A stretch of DNA of 64,000 nucleotides. Source: a bacterium. Its GTDB lineage: Bacteria; SZUA-79; Acidulodesulfobacterales; Acidulodesulfobacteraceae. Location of the stretch: assembly GCA_021818985.1 (NCBI GenBank), contig JAKASO010000008.1, positions 1 to 64,000 of the forward strand, written 5' to 3'. The translations under genes were made by a program, and so were the position numbers. The notes under the pieces were generated by a model. That model was not told the origin of the DNA. It ran no database searches and was given only the letters and a program-made list of their open reading frames with translations. Shown here in pieces: positions 35,272-44,316 of the stretch; the first letter of the stretch is position 1; each line of letters opens with the position of its first letter.

Positions 35272-36312
35272 TTATACCGGATTAGCGGAACTTTTAACGG
35301 TATTATTTATCATCTGCACATTAGATTCTATCTTTTTCCTGATCTTTGAATTTATTTGTTTTTCCACAAAATGTTTTGCGACAAATATCGCGCTTGATAT
35401 GGCTTTTGAGCCGGCTCCACCATGCGCAATAAAACCTGCGCCATTGATCCCAAGTAACGGCGCCCCGCCGTATTCATTGTGATCAATGAGTTTTTTAAAG
35501 TTTTTTATCGCCTTATGGGCAAGCAGATATCCGACTTGTGCCATCGGACTTTTTTTGATCTCGTCTCCTAAAAGCTTAAATATTGTTTCTGCCAAAGTTT
35601 CGGATGATTTTAAAACAACATTGCCGGTAAAACCATCACATACGACCACATCAACTTTGCCATTAAAGATTTCTCTGCCCTCAACATAACCATAAAAGTT
35701 TAGATCGGTTTTTTGAATTATTTTATAAGCCTCGCGGGTCAGCTCGTTCCCCTTGGATTCCTCTTCGCCGTTACTTAAAAGACCTATTAAAGGGTCGCCA
35801 ATATCTTTTATAAAAGCTGCATATTCGGAACCCATAATCGCAAACTGGGCTAAATGATGAGGCTTTACATCAACATTGGCGCCGGCATCTAAAAGTATGG
35901 TATAGCCTCCAAGCGCCGGTATAATAGCGGCAATAGCAGGCCTGTCTATTCCTTTAAGCCTTTTAAAAATCAATATGGCGACGGCAAGGGATGCTCCCGT
36001 ATTACCGGCACTGACCACGGCATCAGCTTCCCCTTTACCGACAAGTTCATAAGCAACCCGTAAAGACGAATCCTTTTTATTCCTTACGGCAAAAGAAGGA
36101 AGATCGTGCATCGTGATTCGTTCCGAAGCATGCTTTATTGTAATCCTGCCGGAAGAATGATAGTTTTTTTTAAGAACACTGGCAATAACGCCTTCATCTC
36201 CCACAAGGATCACTTCCAAATTTTCATCAGCCTTAATCGCAGCTATAGCCCCGAGAATTTCAGGATCAGGCGCCATATCCGAACCAAAAGCATCTAAAGC
36301 TATTTTAATCAT
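35272..36312 (-). CDS. plsX: Phosphate acyltransferase PlsX
   Basis: 346 residues. Makes acyl-phosphate from acyl-ACP for PlsY and so links fatty-acid and phospholipid synthesis. IALDAFGSDMAPDPEI (residues 3-18), VSAGNTGASLAVAI (about 100-113), GLLSNGEEESKGNE (about 176-189) and VVCDGFTGNVVLKS are characteristic. It lies between rpmF and fabH, the common bacterial order. Confidence 0.95.
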   Translation of the reverse strand: MIKIALDAFGSDMAPDPEILGAIAAIKADENLEVILVGDEGVIASVLKKNYHSSGRITIKHASERITMHDLPSFAVRNKKDSSLRVAYELVGKGEADAVVSAGNTGASLAVAILIFKRLKGIDRPAIAAIIPALGGYTILLDAGANVDVKPHHLAQFAIMGSEYAAFIKDIGDPLIGLLSNGEEESKGNELTREAYKIIQKTDLNFYGYVEGREIFNGKVDVVVCDGFTGNVVLKSSETLAETIFKLLGDEIKKSPMAQVGYLLAHKAIKNFKKLIDHNEYGGAPLLGINGAGFIAHGGAGSKAISSAIFVAKHFVEKQINSKIRKKIESNVQMINNTVKSSANPV

Positions 36313-36440
36313 TGATAAAAAACGCTCATAAAATTGAACTGCCTTTCCTTAATTAATAACTAAATTGTCATAAACTAAGTTATTATACAAGTTATTATAA
36401 ATAATATAGTAAAAATGGTGCCGAACCCGTTATGTAAAAC

Positions 36441-36623
36441 TTAAGCGGTCTTTTCCGCAACTATCTTTCTGCCCGCATAAGTTTTACAATTCGGACACAT
36501 TCTATGCGACAGAACAGGTTCTCCGCAATTAGGACATTTTGAATAATTTGCAACCTCAAGAAAATCATGAGAACGCCTTTTATCTCTTCTACACTTGGAA
36601 TGCCTTTTCTTCGGATTTGCCAT
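36441..36623 (-). CDS. rpmF: Ribosomal protein bL32
   Basis: 60 residues. N-terminus MANPKKRHSKCRRDKRRSH and a C-terminal zinc ribbon CPNCGEPVLSHRMCPNCKTY (four Cys retained, the zinc-binding version). Structural protein of the large ribosomal subunit. AAGGAG is the ribosome site. Forms the widespread yceD-rpmF-plsX group. Confidence 0.97.
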   Translation of the reverse strand: MANPKKRHSKCRRDKRRSHDFLEVANYSKCPNCGEPVLSHRMCPNCKTYAGRKIVAEKTA

Positions 36624-36653
36624 AAGATAAATATCTCCTTAATTTATTATTAT

Positions 36654-37145
36654 TTATTCGCACTTACATTTTTCCGTATTTAAATTCGCGCCGCAACTCT
36701 GGCATAAGCCTTCACACCTTAGTAAGCATACGGGATTTAAAGGAATACTTAAATTTATTGCTTCTATTATGATATTATAAGCATCTATACTTCCTTCATT
36801 ATAATAACCTATGTTCATATCCTGCTCTTTAAGCTCGATATTTTTGGAGATTGCCCCTTCGTAAGCCATATTGGCAGGCATATATACAAAATCGTATGAT
36901 TCGTTGATATCAAAGAGAAATTCCGACAGACATCTGACGCATTGCAATAATATCTTAGTCTCTAAAACGACACGCGCATTTAACCGCAAACCGCTTAATT
37001 TCAGGTTTATAACCCCGATTATATCGTTTGCCCGCGCATTTAACCGCAAACCGCTTGCTTGTAAAACATTCTGAAAAAGCTGATCAGATAACCTGATCTC
37101 ATACGCTTTTGCGTTTTTTTCTAAACCTTTTAGATTTACTATCAT
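36654..37145 (-). CDS. yceD: YceD/DUF177 family protein
   Basis: 163 residues of the DUF177 family that precedes rpmF in most bacteria and is linked to 23S rRNA maturation. The Cys pair in LLQCVRCLSEF (about residues 87-97) and the C-terminal Cys cluster (CLLRCEGLCQSCGANL) are the typical metal-binding positions. The first half contains the octapeptide SGLRLNAR twice, 20 residues apart, coded by identical 24-bp DNA repeats; this internal duplication is unusual for the family. Confidence 0.88.
   Translation of the reverse strand: MIVNLKGLEKNAKAYEIRLSDQLFQNVLQASGLRLNARANDIIGVINLKLSGLRLNARVVLETKILLQCVRCLSEFLFDINESYDFVYMPANMAYEGAISKNIELKEQDMNIGYYNEGSIDAYNIIIEAINLSIPLNPVCLLRCEGLCQSCGANLNTEKCKCE
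36973..37056. repeat. 24-bp perfect direct repeat, 60-bp period, inside yceD
   Basis: CGCGCATTTAACCGCAAACC plus GCTT occurs at 36973-36996 and again at 37033-37056 with no mismatch. The period is a multiple of three, so the frame is kept and SGLRLNAR is coded twice. The intervening 36 nt are not repeated, so this is not a simple tandem duplication. Confidence 0.85.
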
Positions 37146-37181
37146 TAAAAAATAAGATAATTTTAAAAAGAAATCTGCTAT

Positions 37182-37210
37182 ATTATTAAACTAAATTGCA
37201 AGATTGTCAA
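37182..37210 (-). promoter_or_regulatory. Promoter for yceD-rpmF-plsX-fab genes
   Basis: On the minus strand a perfect TTGACA (37210-37205) is followed by 17 nt and AATAAT (37187-37182, 5 of 6). It lies in the gap between valS and yceD and predicts a start near 37175, about 30 nt before the yceD ATG. It would drive the long lipid/riboflavin gene run. Confidence 0.6.
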
Positions 37211-37213
37211 TAT

Positions 37214-39709
37214 TCATTTTTCAAGCGATATAAAAATTGCCGGATTAGCGGTGGGAAAATCTGCCAGGTCCGATATTATAAGTTCGTCCGCCCTGCAGGC
37301 AGAAATAATATCCGCCGACAATATGTTCAGCGCATCAATAAGCTCCGCATCCAAGGATCTGATAAAAAGCCTCTTGATCTTATGATTTTGATGCAGGTTT
37401 AAATTCGTTCTTAATTTTCTGGAAGATTCGAGTATATCAAGAAGTATTTGCATCGTTTTTATGGAATCTTCGTGTATTAAATCTTTGCGCAATTCAGGCC
37501 ATTTAGATAAATGTATGCTTTTTCCCGTTTCGAATCTGCTGTAAAATGATAAAAACAACTCCTCCGTGATAAACGGTAAAAACGGGGCAAAAACCTTCAG
37601 TATGTTTAACGATACAAAATACATCGCATTAAGCGATCTTCTTTTCCTTTCGCTTTTTCCTTCAATTGATGAACCGCCTTCATCCCAAAAAATGTTCTTT
37701 ACTATTTCAAGATAATTATCGCAATAAATATTATAAAAAAAATCGACTGTAATCCTTAGCGCCGAAGAATACTCATAAGACTCGAGGTACTTTCCCGCGC
37801 TTCGCAAGATATTTTCAAATCCGGTTAAAAGCCATCTTTCAACCATCCCAAACCCAATTTTCCCTATATCTTCCAAATATGGATCAAAATCATCGTCAAT
37901 ATTAGACACTAAGAACCTTACGGCATTCCATATTTTTATGAGGAGCCTTCTTCCGTTGGCAACATCTTCCTCGTTGAACCGCAGATCCTGTCCAAGGTTT
38001 GCCTTTGCCGCCCAGTATCTTAAGCTGTCTGCCGAATATTTTTCTATCACGTCTTCGGGAGCCACAAAATTGCCGAAGCTTTTAGACATTTTTTTACCGT
38101 TTTTATCGAGACCCCACCCACTTATCATAACATTATTGAACGGCAGGTTGCCGGTATGATAGATGGACTTAACCACCGTATAAAATAACCATGTCCTGAT
38201 TATCTCCTGCGCCTGAGGCCTAAGACTCATCGGAAATATCTTGGTCATTAAAGAACTGTCCTTCTCAACCCAGGAGGCATTAATAAAAGGAGTCATTGAA
38301 GATGTCATCCATGTATCCATAACATCTTTTTCGGGAATAAAGGATTTGTTTGCGCATTTAGGACATTGCGCGGCGCGGCGCGGCGGTGAAACTAACGGAT
38401 CAACCGGAAGCTCGTCTTCTTCGGCAAGAACAGGTTCGGCACATTTGGAGCAGTACCATACGGGAAACGGCACCCCGTAAAATCTCTGCCTTGAGATATT
38501 CCAATCCCACTTGAGATTGGAAACCCATTCTTCATACCTTGTCTTCATAAAAGACGGAAACCAGGTAAGACCGTTCCCCGCAAAGGTAAATTCATCTTTA
38601 TGGTCCAGAATATTTATAAACCACTGCGAAGTCTGGATAAACTCGACCGGGGCATCGCATCTGTCGTGTATGCCTATCGTATGCACAAGCCGGTTTTCAT
38701 TTTTAACAAGGTTGTTTTGTTTGAGATCTTCGACTATTAATTTTTTCGCTTCCCTTATATTTACGCCTTTATATTGTCCGGATTTTTCGTTCAGCCTGCC
38801 ACCTTCATCTATAATAATAACAGTATCTAAGTTATGCTCTTTCCATTTTCTTACATCTTCGGCGTCTCCCCAGGTACAAACCATCATAAGGCCGGTTCCA
38901 TATGACATATCTACCGACTCGTCATATTTTACCGGAACATCGCGGCCGTAAAGCGGTATTTTTATTCTTTCGTCTTTTAAGCGAAGGTATCTGGCATCGG
39001 CAGGATTTGCGTAAACAGCGACACAGGCGCCTATGAGTTCCGGCCTTGTCGTTGAAATTATCAGCTTCTCACCAGACAGGGAACTAAATTCGATGTCGTA
39101 AAGAATGCCCGGGGATTCCTGAGTGGCGATATCCGCCTGGGCTAAAGATGTTCTGCATGCCGGACACCAGATAATAGGCTCATTTCTTCTCTCTATTAAT
39201 TTTTTTTTATAAAGTTCGATAAACGATTTTTGTGAAGTTTTTCTGCACTTTTCGTCTATGGTAGAAAACGAAAGACTCCAATCAACGCTAATTCCTAACG
39301 ATTTCCAGAGGTTTTTATAAGTCTGCGCTCCGATCTTTGTCTCTTTAAGGCAATAATCTATAAACTCTTCCCTTGAAATTTTGCCTTTATTGATCTTATA
39401 TTTTTTTTCGACATAACGCTCGGTAGGAAGTCCATTATCGTCGAAACCCATAGGATAAAAGATATTAAATCCTTTCATTCTTTTATATCTGATTATAAAT
39501 TCAGCCTGCGAATAGCTCATCGCATGCCCGGTGTGAAGATGAGCGGAAGAAACATAAGGCGGCGGTGTATCAACCGAGAAAACAGATCTTGTATTATCAT
39601 CTTCGTCAAACCCGTAAATATCGTTTTCTTCCCAGTATTTAGCTATCTTTTTTTCAGCCTCTTTGTAGTTGTAACTTCTAGGAAGACCAATTAATTCATA
39701 TTTTTGCAT
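37214..39709 (-). CDS. valS: Valyl-tRNA synthetase
   Basis: 831 residues, class I synthetase. The HIGH-type motif is HLHTGHAMSY (about residues 57-66, within DTPPPYVSSAH) and KMSKS lies in GKKMSKSFGN (about 530). The editing (CP1) domain is between (about 190-390) with WCPAC upstream of it. The C-terminal coiled coil of the E. coli type is absent; the chain ends after the anticodon-binding domain. This shorter form is the one shared by archaea and some bacteria. Divergent from dnaX with a 75-nt gap between start codons. Confidence 0.9.
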   Translation of the reverse strand: MQKYELIGLPRSYNYKEAEKKIAKYWEENDIYGFDEDDNTRSVFSVDTPPPYVSSAHLHTGHAMSYSQAEFIIRYKRMKGFNIFYPMGFDDNGLPTERYVEKKYKINKGKISREEFIDYCLKETKIGAQTYKNLWKSLGISVDWSLSFSTIDEKCRKTSQKSFIELYKKKLIERRNEPIIWCPACRTSLAQADIATQESPGILYDIEFSSLSGEKLIISTTRPELIGACVAVYANPADARYLRLKDERIKIPLYGRDVPVKYDESVDMSYGTGLMMVCTWGDAEDVRKWKEHNLDTVIIIDEGGRLNEKSGQYKGVNIREAKKLIVEDLKQNNLVKNENRLVHTIGIHDRCDAPVEFIQTSQWFINILDHKDEFTFAGNGLTWFPSFMKTRYEEWVSNLKWDWNISRQRFYGVPFPVWYCSKCAEPVLAEEDELPVDPLVSPPRRAAQCPKCANKSFIPEKDVMDTWMTSSMTPFINASWVEKDSSLMTKIFPMSLRPQAQEIIRTWLFYTVVKSIYHTGNLPFNNVMISGWGLDKNGKKMSKSFGNFVAPEDVIEKYSADSLRYWAAKANLGQDLRFNEEDVANGRRLLIKIWNAVRFLVSNIDDDFDPYLEDIGKIGFGMVERWLLTGFENILRSAGKYLESYEYSSALRITVDFFYNIYCDNYLEIVKNIFWDEGGSSIEGKSERKRRSLNAMYFVSLNILKVFAPFLPFITEELFLSFYSRFETGKSIHLSKWPELRKDLIHEDSIKTMQILLDILESSRKLRTNLNLHQNHKIKRLFIRSLDAELIDALNILSADIISACRADELIISDLADFPTANPAIFISLEK

Positions 39710-39768
39710 AATTTGATAAGTTTAGCAGTTTTTCATATAAAAATCAATCATGCAAGTTGCCTAAAATA

Positions 39769-39777
39769 TGTTATAAT
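39769..39777 (+). promoter_or_regulatory. Extended -10 promoter, probably leaderless dnaX transcript
   Basis: TGTTATAAT is a perfect extended -10 ending exactly 6 nt before ATG 39784. No Shine-Dalgarno sequence follows. This supports 39784 rather than the upstream TTG (39757), which lies 5' of the promoter and would not be transcribed. Confidence 0.55.
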
Positions 39778-39783
39778 AAAACC

Positions 39784-41370
39784 ATGTATCAGATTTTAGC
39801 TAGAAAATACAGGCCGAAAACATTTAACGAGGTTATAGGACAGGATGTAATCGTTAAAACGTTGAAAAATGCCGTCAATTCGGGACGGATCGCCCATGCC
39901 TATATATTTTCCGGAACAAAGGGGGTAGGCAAAACATCACTTGCAAGAATCCTTGCCAAATCTATAAACTGTAAAAATGGGCCAACTGTTGATCCGTGTG
40001 GCACTTGTTCCGCCTGTGCCGAAATTCAAAACGGAAGTTCCGTTGACGTAATAGAAATTGACGGAGCGTCTAATACCGGTGTAAACGATATAAGAGAATT
40101 AAAAGAAAATATACTGTATTCCCCTCAAAGCTTAAAATATAAGATATATATAATAGACGAAGTCCACATGCTTTCTAACAGTGCATTCAACGCCCTTTTA
40201 AAAACCTTGGAGGAGCCGCCTTCACATGTAAAGTTCATCTTTGCCACCACGGAGATCCACAAAGTTCCGGAAACGATACTTTCAAGGTGCCAGCGGTTTA
40301 CCTTTAAAAGAATACCGCCCTCCACCATATATACAAAATTGAAAGATGTCTCAAAAGAAGAAAATATAATAATATCGGAAGAAAACCTTATGACTATCGC
40401 CAGCATCAGCGATGGCTCTTTAAGGGACGCCCTTTCTACATTAGATACCGTAATATCTTATTATGGAAAAGAAATAAACGACGATGTAAGCTCTATTCTT
40501 GGAATAACCCCTAAAGAGGCATTAAAAAATGCCGCTTCGGCAATCTTCAGAAAAGATTATGAAAACTCTATCGCAATCGTTAACGATATATATATTTCTG
40601 GTGCAGATATCAGGCAATTTATAAGACAGCTTGCTTATTTTATAAGAAACATTCTTGTGATAAAGCTTAATTACCAATCTCTTATAACTGATATGCTTGA
40701 AGGAGAAGCAGGCTCTCTCGCTCCTCTTGCCGGACAAAAAAGCCCCGAGGAACTTTTGGATATGATTGATATACTCATGGAATCTGAAGTCCGGTATCAA
40801 CGTATATCTTCTCCGCAACTCATGATAGAGCTGGTTATATTCAAGCTCCTTAATGTTCCGTCAAGAAGCGATATGAAAAAATTAATCGAAAAGATAGATA
40901 AGATAGAGATAAATAAGATAGATAAGTTAAATTCGGTTTCCCCTGTTAAAACGGTCATGCCGCCATCTTCAAATACGGCTTTATCTGAAAATAATTATAA
41001 TAATTATAAAGTTAATCAAGTTAATCCCGATATTAATGCCGGCCTTTTGCCGGCGGAACTGGAACTGGAAACAGACCGTTCCGGCAATAGCCCTGCCGGT
41101 ATTGTCGATGCCGGCTCTATAGAACATATAGAACAAGATAGTATGCCTTCCTCTGAAACTGAAACTGCCCTGAAAAGCGGCGAAAGCTTTTTAAATTTTA
41201 TAAACAGCTTTTCAAATTTACCGGAAGATAAAGCCGGAAACGACTCACCTGAAACCGGCCAATCTGGCAATAATCCCGCTGATATCACCGATGCCGGATT
41301 TAGAGAAATGATAAGCAATGTTAAAGATGTATTTAACGGTTATATCGAAAGCATTAGAAAAATCCGGTAG
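39784..41370 (+). CDS. dnaX: DNA polymerase III subunits gamma/tau
   Basis: Clamp-loader ATPase. Starting at ATG 39784 (MYQILARKYRPKTF, the universal start) it has 528 residues. Walker A is GTKGVGKTSLAR (about residues 43-54), the zinc Cys are in CKNGPTVDPCGTCSAC (about 64-79), and DEVHML is the Walker B. The C-terminal third is low-complexity, with two copies of a GN(S/N)PA-x-x-x-DAG motif, and lacks an obvious conserved tau domain. A -10 box 6 nt upstream suggests a leaderless mRNA. First gene of dnaX-ybaB-recR. Confidence 0.94.
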   Translation: MYQILARKYRPKTFNEVIGQDVIVKTLKNAVNSGRIAHAYIFSGTKGVGKTSLARILAKSINCKNGPTVDPCGTCSACAEIQNGSSVDVIEIDGASNTGVNDIRELKENILYSPQSLKYKIYIIDEVHMLSNSAFNALLKTLEEPPSHVKFIFATTEIHKVPETILSRCQRFTFKRIPPSTIYTKLKDVSKEENIIISEENLMTIASISDGSLRDALSTLDTVISYYGKEINDDVSSILGITPKEALKNAASAIFRKDYENSIAIVNDIYISGADIRQFIRQLAYFIRNILVIKLNYQSLITDMLEGEAGSLAPLAGQKSPEELLDMIDILMESEVRYQRISSPQLMIELVIFKLLNVPSRSDMKKLIEKIDKIEINKIDKLNSVSPVKTVMPPSSNTALSENNYNNYKVNQVNPDINAGLLPAELELETDRSGNSPAGIVDAGSIEHIEQDSMPSSETETALKSGESFLNFINSFSNLPEDKAGNDSPETGQSGNNPADITDAGFREMISNVKDVFNGYIESIRKIR

Positions 41371-41503
41371 CAGACGCCTTAGTTTCTTCGCGATCAAGTT
41401 TTCAATTTTATTAATTTTATTGCAATTTAATATAAAAATATATTAAAATGATAAAGTTAAATTAAATTTAATCAAAAAATAAAATAACCGGAGGAAAATT
41501 AAA

Positions 41504-41818
41504 ATGTCAAAAAATATTGCGGGCATGCTGAAACAGGCTCAGAAACTTCAAACAGACATGCTTAAAATGCAGGAGGAGCTTGCAGAAAAAGTTGTCGAGG
41601 CAAGTTCGGGCGGCGGCATGGTAACCTCTAAGGTGAATGGAAAACAGGAGCTTATTTCAATAACTATTGATAAAAACGTCATAAACGCCGATGATGCGGA
41701 AATGCTTCAAGATCTTATCGTTGCTTCAGTTAACGAGGCTTTGAATAAATCTAAAGAACTTATCACCAATGAAATGTCCAAGCTTACCGGCGGACTTAAT
41801 ATACCAGGACTTTTTTAA
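41504..41818 (+). CDS. ybaB: YbaB/EbfC nucleoid-associated protein
   Basis: 104 residues. The N-terminal helix GMLKQAQKLQTDMLKMQEEL and the middle VEASSGGGMVTSKVNGKQEL are typical of this dimeric DNA-binding family. Usually found between dnaX and recR, as here. Strong ribosome site GGAGG 9 nt before the ATG; 133-nt gap to dnaX. Confidence 0.93.
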   Translation: MSKNIAGMLKQAQKLQTDMLKMQEELAEKVVEASSGGGMVTSKVNGKQELISITIDKNVINADDAEMLQDLIVASVNEALNKSKELITNEMSKLTGGLNIPGLF

Positions 41819-41883
41819 TCTCCAGCTTATTACAGATATAACTGCATATTTTCTTTAGCGGCAATTCTAAATACCGATAACCT

Positions 41884-42486
41884 ATGGCAATTGATAAAAT
41901 AGATTATGTAAAAGAGCTCGTAACTTCTTTAAGGAAGCTGCCGGGCATAGGAGAAAGGTCTGCAAGAAGGCTCGCTTTTCACATACTTTCGCAAAACGAG
42001 GCTATCGCATACAATCTTGCAAACACCTTGACTAATGCTAAAAAAAACGTTAATTTGTGCAGGCAGTGCTTTAATTTAAGTTATGATGAGCTATGCCCAA
42101 TATGCAACAGCGGCTCAAGGAATACAAAAACCCTTTGCGTGGTAGAAAATCCGGAAATAGTTTATGTTTTTGAAAAAAGCGGGAATTTTAAGGGGGTTTA
42201 TCATGTTCTACATGGTTTAATAAGTCCGTTAGAGGGCATAGGACCATCCGATATAAAGCTTAAAGAACTTGTTGAGAGAGTTCAAAATGGACAATTCGAA
42301 GAAATATTAATAGCCTTAAATCCAAACTCCAACGGGGAAGCAACCGCTTTTTACATCCAAAAACTGCTCTCGCCGTTAGATATTTCAATTACTACGCTGG
42401 CAAGAGGCATCCCTGTGGGTTCCGATCTTGAATATATAGACAAAGACACTTTATCGGAAGCCATTTCAGGCAGGAGAAGGCTTTAA
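41884..42486 (+). CDS. recR: Recombination mediator protein RecR
   Basis: 200 residues: an N-terminal helix-hairpin-helix (LRKLPGIGERSARRLAFHIL, residues about 16-35), a zinc finger (CRQCFNLSYDELCPIC, about 57-72) and a Toprim domain (LCVVENPEIVYVFE, GEATAFYI). Works with RecO/RecF in loading RecA at gaps. Closes the dnaX-ybaB-recR set. Confidence 0.95.
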   Translation: MAIDKIDYVKELVTSLRKLPGIGERSARRLAFHILSQNEAIAYNLANTLTNAKKNVNLCRQCFNLSYDELCPICNSGSRNTKTLCVVENPEIVYVFEKSGNFKGVYHVLHGLISPLEGIGPSDIKLKELVERVQNGQFEEILIALNPNSNGEATAFYIQKLLSPLDISITTLARGIPVGSDLEYIDKDTLSEAISGRRRL

Positions 42487-42558
42487 TTATCAAATTATCA
42501 TTATCATAATGCATAATAAATAAATAAAAATTATCGTAAATAAACCGGCATCATATCC

Positions 42559-42588
42559 TATAACTATTATAATTATAACTATTATAAT
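42559..42588 (+). repeat. Two tandem copies of a 15-bp AT-rich unit upstream of ffh
   Basis: TATAACTATTATAAT is repeated twice without a gap and without mismatch, followed by another TATAAT at 42592-42597. Each copy contains a TATAAT hexamer, so the array may hold several overlapping -10 boxes for ffh (ATG 42609, no ribosome site). Confidence 0.6.
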
Positions 42589-42608
42589 ATATATAATATT
42601 ACATTAAT

Positions 42609-43949
42609 ATGTTTGATAGCTTAAGTTCAAAATTAGAAAAGGTATTTAAAAACCTCAGGGGTTACGGAAAGTTATCCGAGAAAAATATCGAAGACTGCCT
42701 TAAAGAAGTCAAGCTCAGCCTTTTAGAAGCCGATGTCAACTACCTGATCGTAAAAGAATTTATCGAAAACGTCCAAAGCAAGTCTATCGGCGAAAAGGTA
42801 GCGGACAGTCTGACGCCGTCCCAACAAATGATAAAAATTATCAGGGACGAGATGGTCAATCTTCTCGGGGAACCCGAACCCCTTAATATAAAGGCAAAAC
42901 CGCCCGTAATTATCATGCTTATCGGTCTTCAGGGCTCCGGTAAGACGACTACAGCAGGCAAACTTGCGCTTTATCTTTCGCGTTCAAAAAGAAGCATATA
43001 TCTTGTTCCTGCCGATATTTACAGGCCTGCGGCAATACTTCAACTTAAGAAAATAGGCGCAAGTTTAAATTTGCCGGTTTACGAAACAAGGCGGGATAAT
43101 CGAGACGAAAAACCAGATGAAATATTGGCTAATGCCGTCAATATAGCGGAAAAAAACGCTTACGATACTATCATAGTAGATACGGCAGGAAGGTTTGAAA
43201 TAGACGAACCTCTTATGAACGAGCTTAAGATGCTTAAAAATAAATTTAACCCGAACGAGATTATTTTCGTTGCCGATTCCATGCTTGGCCAGAGCGCCGT
43301 TTCCGTGGCAAAAAAATTTAATGATATTTTAGATATTACAGGCGTTATATTAACTAAAGTTGATGGAGATTCAAGGGGAGGGGCTGCCCTTTCCATTAAA
43401 AAAACCATAAACAAACCTATTAAATTTATCGGGATCGGTGAAAAACTAAATGAATTTGAGGTTTTTTACGGTGAAAGAATAGCAAACCGCATACTTGGAA
43501 TGGGCGACGTTTTAACATTAATCGAAAAAGCACAGGATGCCATTGATGAAAAAGCCGCTAAAGCTATAGAAGACAGTCTTAATAAAAAAGAATTCACCAT
43601 AAATGATTTTGCCGACCAGCTTAAAATGATTGGAAAAATAGGCGGAATATCCCATATAGCATCCATGATGCCCGGCTTTTCTAAGATTAAGGATAAATTC
43701 AATCCCGAAATAGCTGAAAAAGAATTAGTTAAAACAAGGGCAATAATAGACTCTATGACTAAGAAAGAAAAAGCAAACCCGGATATTCTTAACGGCAACA
43801 GGAGAAAAAGGATTGCCGGCGGCGGCGGAGTAACGGTAAACGATGTAAATCTATTCATAAAAAAGTTCGAAGAAGTCAAAAAAATGATGAAATCATTTAA
43901 AAAAAATAAATTTGGCGCATTGTCAAATTTTAAAAATCTATTTAATTAA
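42609..43949 (+). CDS. ffh: Signal recognition particle protein Ffh
   Basis: 446 residues: an N domain, a GTPase domain with GLQGSGKTTTAGKLA (about residues 105-119), DTAGRFEID and TKVDGDSRGGAAL, and a C-terminal Met-rich M domain (from about 300; SHIASMMPGF, MKSFKKN). Binds signal sequences and 4.5S RNA for co-translational membrane targeting. The RNA-binding helix reads RKRRIAGGGG where GSG is usual. First of the ffh-rpsP-rimM-trmD-rplS group. No 4.5S RNA gene was found nearby. Confidence 0.95.
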   Translation: MFDSLSSKLEKVFKNLRGYGKLSEKNIEDCLKEVKLSLLEADVNYLIVKEFIENVQSKSIGEKVADSLTPSQQMIKIIRDEMVNLLGEPEPLNIKAKPPVIIMLIGLQGSGKTTTAGKLALYLSRSKRSIYLVPADIYRPAAILQLKKIGASLNLPVYETRRDNRDEKPDEILANAVNIAEKNAYDTIIVDTAGRFEIDEPLMNELKMLKNKFNPNEIIFVADSMLGQSAVSVAKKFNDILDITGVILTKVDGDSRGGAALSIKKTINKPIKFIGIGEKLNEFEVFYGERIANRILGMGDVLTLIEKAQDAIDEKAAKAIEDSLNKKEFTINDFADQLKMIGKIGGISHIASMMPGFSKIKDKFNPEIAEKELVKTRAIIDSMTKKEKANPDILNGNRRKRIAGGGGVTVNDVNLFIKKFEEVKKMMKSFKKNKFGALSNFKNLFN

Positions 43950-43987
43950 TTTAATTAATTTATTAATTATTAATAAGGGAGGTTTAA

Positions 43988-44224
43988 GTGGCAGTTAAGA
44001 TCAGGCTTGCGAGAACCGGTTCGCATAAAAAACCTTTTTACAGAATCGTTGCGGCCAGCAGCGAAAGGTCTGCAAGTAAAAAATTCATCGAGATTATAGG
44101 GACTTACAACCCGAATATTAATCCGGCAGAGGTTAAAATAAACAAAGAAAAGTTTGACAAATGGGTTAAATTGGGCGCTGCCCCTTCCGACACCGTAAAG
44201 TCTTTGGTTAAAAAATTAGGCTGA
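43988..44224 (+). CDS. rpsP: Ribosomal protein bS16
   Basis: 78 residues, small-subunit protein. VKIRLARTGSHKKPFYRIVAA (residues 3-23, quoted in part) and the middle EIIGTYNPNINP are typical. Start is GTG at 43988 with GGGAGG 7 nt upstream. The gap to rimM is short and lacks the KH-domain gene often found there. Confidence 0.96.
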   Translation: MAVKIRLARTGSHKKPFYRIVAASSERSASKKFIEIIGTYNPNINPAEVKINKEKFDKWVKLGAAPSDTVKSLVKKLG

Positions 44225-44316
44225 TTAACAAATGCCGGACAGCCTTTTATTTTTATTTTGAGTTGCATTGCTCATTTTTAAAAAAGCAAGATTGTTATTT
44301 AATCTCGCCTGTTTCT

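Noticed and set aside
39710-39783. 4.5S (SRP) RNA gene next to dnaX or ffh
   Set aside because: The conserved tetraloop/asymmetric-loop core of SRP RNA is not present in the dnaX, recR or ffh flanks.
39757-39783. Upstream TTG start for dnaX
   Set aside because: The universal N-terminus MYQILARKYRP begins at 39784, and the likely promoter lies between the two candidates.
42559-42588. CRISPR-like array
   Set aside because: The repeats are directly adjacent with no spacers; no CRISPR array or cas gene is seen anywhere in the window.
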